A stretch of DNA of 9,746 bases, taken from contig WFOZ01000348.1 in NCBI GenBank assembly GCA_015487825.1, positions 1-9,746 on the forward strand. The letters are read 5' to 3'. Source of the DNA: Planctomycetaceae bacterium. GTDB lineage: Bacteria; Planctomycetota; Planctomycetia; Planctomycetales; Planctomycetaceae. This document shows positions 6,955 through 9,746 of this stretch, one piece after another. The translations under genes and the position numbers were made by a program. Each line of letters opens with the position of its first letter. Position 1 is the first letter of the stretch. The notes under the pieces are model-generated. The model did not search any database. It was not told where the DNA came from and saw nothing but the letters and a program-made list of their open reading frames with translations.

Positions 6955-6978
6955 AATCTCACCAAAAAAAGTGAGATT
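6955..6978. other. AATCTCAC/GTGAGATT stem-loop
   Basis: A perfect 8-bp stem (6955-6962 with 6971-6978) encloses an A-rich loop, 23 bases upstream of the csrA -35 box. On the - strand it is followed within a few bases by a run of seven T. It could therefore be the distal terminator of the HU transcript coming from the right, or an operator upstream of csrA. Confidence 0.45.
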
Positions 6979-7013
6979 TTCTTGAAATCAGCAAAAAGGA
7001 CTCTCTGGATCGA

Positions 7014-7032
7014 CAAAATCAGACTGATTTTG
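7014..7032. promoter_or_regulatory. CAAAATCAGACTGATTTTG palindrome
   Basis: A perfect 9+1+9 inverted repeat in the HU-csrA intergenic region, 80 bases upstream of the csrA -35 box. Its single-base centre disfavours a stable RNA hairpin and suits a DNA-binding dimer. No regulator can be named. Confidence 0.4.
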
Positions 7033-7111
7033 ACAAGACCGGCCTCTGCAAGGTATGCCAGCCCAACAAAAAAGCGAGGCATGACCGACACAGAAACAGA
7101 CCCACCGACCA

Positions 7112-7148
7112 CCCGGGCTCTCAATACATAGTATTTAAGAGCCTTGGG
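7112..7148 (-). terminator. Possible HU transcript-end hairpin
   Basis: The stem GGCTCT/AGAGCC (7116-7121 with 7138-7143) stacks on AATAC/GTATT (7123-7127 with 7131-7135) around a 3-base loop, with CCC/GGG at the base. It lies about 20-55 bases beyond the HU stop on the - strand. No T tract follows on that strand, so it may be a protective 3' hairpin rather than a classic intrinsic terminator. Confidence 0.45.
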
Positions 7149-7165
7149 AATGGTCAGAGGTGTTC

Positions 7166-7486
7166 TTACACCATGTCTTTCAGAGCTTTGAGCGGTCGCA
7201 CCTTGACAACGTTGCGAGCAGGTTTTGCAGCAACATTCATCATTTCACCCGGTTTGAACGGGTTAGGGCGAGTTGTGGCTTTGGTAGCCGGTTTACGTTG
7301 AACCTGAATTTTGAGCAAACCAGGCATATTGAAGACGCCAGGACCATTTTTGCTCAGACTCTCACCGATGAGTTCGCCAAGTCCGTCCAGGACAGAGCTG
7401 ACATCCTTTTTACTCAGCTCTGTTTTTTCAACCAGAGCGTTCAGAATTTCAGTTTTAGAAAGGGGCTTTCCTTGCTGCGCAGCCAT
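7166..7486 (-). CDS. HU-family DNA-binding protein
   Basis: This is a histone-like nucleoid protein that bends and compacts DNA as a dimer. The 106-residue protein has the HU/IHF order. Two N-terminal helices (LSKTEILNALVEKTELSKKDVSSVLDGLGELIGESL, about residues 9-44) are followed by GPGVFNMPGLLKIQVQRKPA leading into the beta arm. The arm-tip motif RPNP (73-76) is followed by the conserved FKPGE, and the protein ends in a C-terminal VRPLKALKDMV helix. It is about 15 residues longer than a 90-residue HU. I place the start at the ATG at 7486, not an upstream in-frame start at 7591, because GGAGG (7492-7496) precedes it and it gives a normal HU N-terminus. It has its own promoter and a 5' leader hairpin. 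HU versus IHF cannot be separated with certainty, but the arm favours HU. Confidence 0.93.
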   Translation of the reverse strand: MAAQQGKPLSKTEILNALVEKTELSKKDVSSVLDGLGELIGESLSKNGPGVFNMPGLLKIQVQRKPATKATTRPNPFKPGEMMNVAAKPARNVVKVRPLKALKDMV

Positions 7487-7532
7487 GCGATCCTCCAGGT
7501 AGTGTGGATTGATATTTACTTGGTGACAAACT

Positions 7533-7554
7533 TTACCTCGTCGACCTGAACGAG
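7533..7554 (-). promoter_or_regulatory. 5' leader hairpin of the HU mRNA
   Basis: ACCTCGT and ACGAGGT (7533-7539 with 7548-7554) pair as a 7-bp stem with an 8-base loop. The predicted transcription start is near 7555, so the hairpin would occupy the very 5' end of the mRNA. 5'-terminal stems are known to protect bacterial mRNAs from decay. The role here is inference. Confidence 0.45.
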
Positions 7555-7562
7555 GTGACCGT

Positions 7563-7591
7563 AGTAAAGTACGCAGCAGGCAAGTTGTCAA
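7563..7591 (-). promoter_or_regulatory. Sigma-70-type promoter of the HU gene
   Basis: On the - strand, a perfect TTGACA (complement of 7586-7591) is followed after 17 bases by TTTACT (complement of 7563-7568). It lies between the PilZ gene and the HU gene, and predicts a leader of about 70 bases. Confidence 0.65.
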
Positions 7592-7667
7592 TCAATACAA
7601 CTGGAAAAGAGAGGATTTCGTTAGAATTCTACTATTCCACCAACCCAGGCAAGGGCCATGCGTATAC

Positions 7668-8030
7668 CTATTCGCTGTCTGTGGGTAGATTTTTGCCTAG
7701 AAATTCGCCTCCACTGATAAACATTCCGTTATCACAGGGGGTACACCATTTAATCTCGACACGATATTCGAATTCCCGAGATTCACTTGCCATTTTGATA
7801 ATAACTTCTCCGGGTGAAATTGCTCCACGATGCAGGACACCCAGGCCAAAACGACTGATTTCGCGTGTCACTGCCGAGATAGTATTCCCGCGAGAAGTGA
7901 TTATTTCGGCAGGGACAGAGAGTTCAAGACGATCAACAGCGCGATTGTTGTCTGTCTCTTCCTGGCCAATGCTTTCAAGAACAGCTCTGAGGTCATCCAT
8001 TGTAGGACGGCTCCATGGATCGGAAGACAT
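7668..8030 (-). CDS. PilZ-domain protein (predicted c-di-GMP binding)
   Basis: PilZ domains bind cyclic di-GMP and relay it to surface motility, attachment or polysaccharide systems. The 120-residue protein has a short helical N-terminus (about 10-25). The RxxxR switch motif follows as R30-AVD-R34, then the beta-barrel strands, with REISRFG (56-62) at the position of the (D/N)xSxxG motif. The first residue there is E57 rather than D or N, so binding strength is uncertain. A later strand, YRVEIKWC, and a glycine-rich FISGGEFLGKN fit the end of a PilZ barrel. The ATG at 8030 has AGGAG 8 bases upstream. It stands alone on the - strand upstream of the HU gene, which has a separate promoter. No recognisable output domain is fused to it. 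Confidence 0.8.
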   Translation of the reverse strand: MSSDPWSRPTMDDLRAVLESIGQEETDNNRAVDRLELSVPAEIITSRGNTISAVTREISRFGLGVLHRGAISPGEVIIKMASESREFEYRVEIKWCTPCDNGMFISGGEFLGKNLPTDSE

Positions 8031-8116
8031 GTCAGTTACTCCTGCTCGCTTATAATTGTGATTTGAAAAATATGAGGCTTATGCCGCACTTTGCAAAAAT
8101 ACGGACGAAGAACCTG

Positions 8117-8222
8117 TAAGGATCGCTCGAACAATTACTGCCCGGTTTCATCTATTTTTTTGGCCAAAAGCCAAGAAAATAGAACATCGAGGATACGACA
8201 GTTATTGTTCGAACGCTCCTAA
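8117..8222. repeat. 106-bp imperfect long hairpin
   Basis: The ends pair as imperfect inverted repeats of about 23-24 bases (8117-8140 against 8199-8222), differing at about four positions. Both arms carry CGAACAAT. The centre pairs again as a 13-bp stem with one mismatch (8152-8164 with 8170-8182, around loop CAAAA). It encodes no protein and looks like a small hairpin-type element such as a MITE, or the end of a transcript. Its right end abuts and shares bases with the next inverted repeat. Confidence 0.75.
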
Positions 8223-8365
8223 GGAATAGTCCCGAAATAAGTTCCCGGTTTATCGTAGGGTGCGTCGTGACGCACCAGCCGGTTCGTGTGGCGAAAAAGG
8301 TGCGTCACGACGCACCCTACAAATTGAATCCATTAATATAGGGAAGTTATTTCAGGACTATTCCT
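8222..8365. repeat. 25-bp inverted repeats enclosing a REP pair
   Basis: A 25-base arm at 8222-8246 (starting AGGAATAGTCC) is matched by its reverse complement at 8341-8365 with only two mismatches. The 94 bases between them contain the REP-like pair at 8255-8320, so the whole forms nested inverted repeats. The symmetry extends slightly outward (GAAC on both sides). It may be a palindromic element into which the repeat pair inserted, or a single larger non-coding mobile unit. Confidence 0.8.
8255..8320. repeat. Paired palindromic repeat (REP-like), copy 2
   Basis: The left unit is 8255-8276 and the right unit 8299-8320, in inverted orientation with a 22-base spacer. The right unit is identical to that of copy 1 (2332-2353), and the left unit differs from copy 1 at two positions. 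Spacers share only scattered bases (GGTT, GT, AAA). The conserved units beside variable spacers support a dispersed repeat family. Confidence 0.85.
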
Positions 8366-8843
8366 AAGATAGTTCTCAGTTCCGAATTACTCAGAGAGAT
8401 ATCTCAGAACGACTGGTTCATATTGACACCCGTCACCAAAATAAAACGTGTGGTATTTTTGCAAGCTGCAAAGAAATCAACCGTTTGTATTACAAACATA
8501 GGTCAAAAAATTCAGAGTGTGCAAGAGAAATCCAACAGATCCGATTAAAGTGCCTTGAATCAAGATTCCAAGTCTGTTTATTGCCTATGCAGCAAGAAAT
8601 CGAGATGGTTTATTTCGAAGTTTTTTTCTTTTCTGCTTCCATCAATTTACGTTACTTTCGCTGAGCTCTTATTGTACTGAACATCCCAGTTACATAGTTT
8701 GCTTCTGTTTTTTTCATTACATACTTTGAGCGAGTTATGATGATTATATGCAGTAACAAAGTGGTAGGTTTACAGGAAAAAGTAAATACTGATGATCGAA
8801 GGCAAGTTGTGACCTATACTCGATAGAAGCCCCTTTTTACAGG

Positions 8844-8968
8844 ATGGGTTTTAACGATGGCACAACAGGTTTAATACGATTGTTAGCAATATCGATGAAT
8901 AACCGACCAGAACAGGTAGCCACTCCATGATGTTAATGGAAATGAACAGGCAATCAGGATTGCAATAA
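8844..8968 (+). other. Two overlapping mini-ORFs ahead of the PilZ gene
   Basis: A 28-codon frame (8844-8930, starting MGFNDGTTG) overlaps by ATGA a 13-codon frame (8927-8968, starting MMLMEMNR), whose stop overlaps the PilZ start as TAATG. Such chained overlaps can couple translation. The peptides match nothing I recognise, and ribosome binding sites are weak, so they may be chance. Confidence 0.25.
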
Positions 8969-9354
8969 TGAGTGTTGGTGCAGCAACAAGGGACAAACAG
9001 GCGATGCGTGTCATCAGCATGCTCCAGAACTGGAGTGACAGGCTGAATGGTCACGTTACGCAAAAAAGAGCCCATGTTCGTAAAGCACTTGTCACTAAAC
9101 TAACAATCATTATCCCCGAATCGTGCCAGGAAGCCGGCGAAAGCCAGGACAGAAGCATGGTCGAAGTCTGGACAAGAAATATCTCCCAGGGAGGGATTTG
9201 CTTTATCAGTGATGGCAAGCTCAAGACAAGCACAAACATTGTGATTGTCAATATTGGCAGCAAGTACATGGAAAGCGAACTGGTACGTGACAGGCAGGTT
9301 CATGATGGATTCTGGGAATATGGCGTGAAGTTCATCAAAGAAATCCAGATGTGA
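8968..9354 (+). CDS. PilZ-domain protein (predicted c-di-GMP binding)
   Basis: The 128-residue protein carries both c-di-GMP signature motifs of PilZ: R34-AHV-R38 in KRAHVRK, and N71-I-S73-Q-G-G76 in TRNISQGGICF, the canonical (D/N)xSxxG. The closing strand WEYGVKF (116-122) is typical of the barrel end. Residues 1-30 form a short N-terminal segment without a known domain. The ATG at 8968 has AGGA 8 bases upstream; a second ATG at 9004 is possible but would only trim the N-terminus. It diverges from the other PilZ gene across the palindromic island and converges with the gene at the right edge. It has no fused output domain, so its partner is unknown. Confidence 0.84.
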   Translation: MSVGAATRDKQAMRVISMLQNWSDRLNGHVTQKRAHVRKALVTKLTIIIPESCQEAGESQDRSMVEVWTRNISQGGICFISDGKLKTSTNIVIVNIGSKYMESELVRDRQVHDGFWEYGVKFIKEIQM

Positions 9355-9370
9355 TTAAGCATCAAGCCTC

Positions 9371-9398
9371 CTGCTCTATTTGATTATCAAATCAGCAG
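9371..9398. terminator. Stem-loop between convergent genes
   Basis: CTGCT and ATTTGAT (9371-9375, 9378-9384) pair with ATCAAAT and AGCAG (9386-9392, 9394-9398) as a 12-bp interrupted stem. It lies 16 bases after the PilZ stop and 28 bases beyond the stop of the convergent gene. There is no T tract on either side, so it is a possible bidirectional transcript-end structure rather than a proven intrinsic terminator. Confidence 0.5.
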
Positions 9399-9426
9399 AA
9401 GTTCCTGGCTGTTAATCTCCGCAGCA

Positions 9427-9746
9427 TTATTTAACCGGTTGTCCGGTGAAGCGGTCTTTTTGGGCCAGCTGGTGAATACGCCCGAACTTTTCTTCGAGCT
9501 TTGAGATTAGTTTCCGCCGGGCACGATCAAATATTTCCCGAGTAGAGATTCGATTCAAAGATTCTTTCGTATCTGGCTGTTCAAGACGAAACTGGCAGGC
9601 ATAATTTTCACTTACGTTGTTTCCTTTTGCCAGATGCTTCTTAGCCCCCAGCATTATCCAGGGACGAAATTCTGAAGAGTCTAGACGGGGCGACCAGACA
9701 ACATTCTTTGAAATTGTGCAATTTTGCGCATCAGTCAATGTTAAGC
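9427..9746 (-). CDS. Unrecognised protein, C-terminal part
   Basis: The reading frame is open from the right edge of the window to a TAA at 9427-9429, about 106 codons. There is no convincing start inside the window: a TTG at 9738 lacks a ribosome binding site, and an upstream Leu-Thr pair stays in frame. So I treat it as truncated at its N-terminus. The visible part is hydrophilic, with SPRLDSSEFRPWIMLGAKKHL and a basic, helix-rich C-terminus (STREIFDRARRKLISKLEEKFGRIHQLAQKDRF) that could form a coiled coil or amphipathic helix. I do not recognise the family. The weak point is that no homology is visible, so a spurious frame cannot be fully excluded. Confidence 0.5.
   Translation of the reverse strand, partial: LTLTDAQNCTISKNVVWSPRLDSSEFRPWIMLGAKKHLAKGNNVSENYACQFRLEQPDTKESLNRISTREIFDRARRKLISKLEEKFGRIHQLAQKDRFTGQPVK

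Larger units (their letters stand above)
8031..8967. other. 937-base region without a convincing gene
   Basis: This gap between two divergent PilZ genes holds the compound palindromic island at 8117-8365 (listed separately) and then about 600 AT-rich bases. Within those I saw small dyads, such as GTTTGT-ATT-ACAAAC at 8483-8497 and TTTGCA-AGC-TGCAAA at 8458-8472, and an isolated TTGACA at 8423-8428 without a well-placed -10 box. I saw no RNA gene. Short open frames at 8587-8664, 8737-8826, 8844-8930 and 8927-8968 are under 30 codons; only the last two have notable start/stop overlaps. Confidence 0.6.

Noticed and set aside
6937..7131. Short frames on both strands in the HU-csrA gap
   Set aside because: They span hairpins and the csrA promoter region and show no ribosome binding site or recognisable protein sequence.
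7160..7549. 129-codon + strand frame opposite HU
   Set aside because: It mirrors the HU gene on the other strand and has no family features; HU is clearly the real gene.
7487..7591. N-terminal extension of the HU protein by 35 residues
   Set aside because: It overlaps the predicted promoter and leader, and HU normally starts close to the first helix.
7555..8055. 166-codon + strand frame opposite the PilZ gene
   Set aside because: It is the antisense shadow of a PilZ gene that has both signature motifs and a good ribosome binding site.
8737..8826. 29-codon frame with a DDRRQ motif resembling a PilZ N-terminus
   Set aside because: Too short, no second motif, and the resemblance to the PilZ RxxxR motif is not convincing.

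Overview
The window looks like a chromosomal segment of a planctomycete, possibly Gimesia-like. This is inferred from the roughly 50% GC content, the style of the Tad pilus genes, an HU protein with an extended arm, and GTAGGGTGCGTC-type palindromic repeats. No 16S rRNA or other decisive taxonomic marker is present, so the lineage is an inference.

Left half (about 1-6383, + strand): part of a Tad (tight adherence, Flp type IVb pilus) locus. In order it holds a prepilin peptidase (CpaA/TadV, 264-812), the periplasmic/outer-membrane factor CpaB/RcpC (1036-2265), the outer-membrane secretin CpaC/RcpA (2581-4425) and the ATPase-like localisation factor CpaE/TadZ (4537-5736). A NeuD/PglD-type sugar O/N-acyltransferase (5736-6383) follows, its start codon overlapping the cpaE stop. 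The motor ATPase (CpaF/TadA), the platform proteins (TadB/TadC) and the Flp pilin are not in the window. The first must lie elsewhere or the locus is split; the pilin may lie just upstream. The gaps between the pilus genes hold a paired palindromic repeat and several small dyads that could be operators.

Middle (6384-8030, - strand): tRNA-Glu(UUC) with its own promoter and a strong terminator, csrA with a GGA-rich leader, an HU-family DNA-binding protein with a clear promoter and a hairpin at the predicted 5' end of its mRNA, and a small PilZ-domain protein.

Right (8031-9746): about 940 bases without a convincing gene. They contain a 249-bp compound palindromic island at 8117-8365: one long hairpin abutting a second inverted repeat that encloses another copy of the paired repeat. 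After it come a second PilZ-domain gene (8968-9354, +) and the C-terminal part of an unrecognised protein running off the edge on the - strand.

Functional reading: surface pilus assembly (Tad), a possible glycan-modification enzyme coupled to it, an RNA-binding post-transcriptional regulator (CsrA) and two predicted c-di-GMP-binding PilZ proteins lie within 10 kb. This would fit control of attachment versus dispersal, but a regulatory link is inference. I see no defence system, CRISPR array, integrase or transposase. The least ordinary features are the compound palindrome, the degenerate nucleotide-binding and receiver residues of the TadZ protein, and the acyltransferase fused translationally to the Tad operon.
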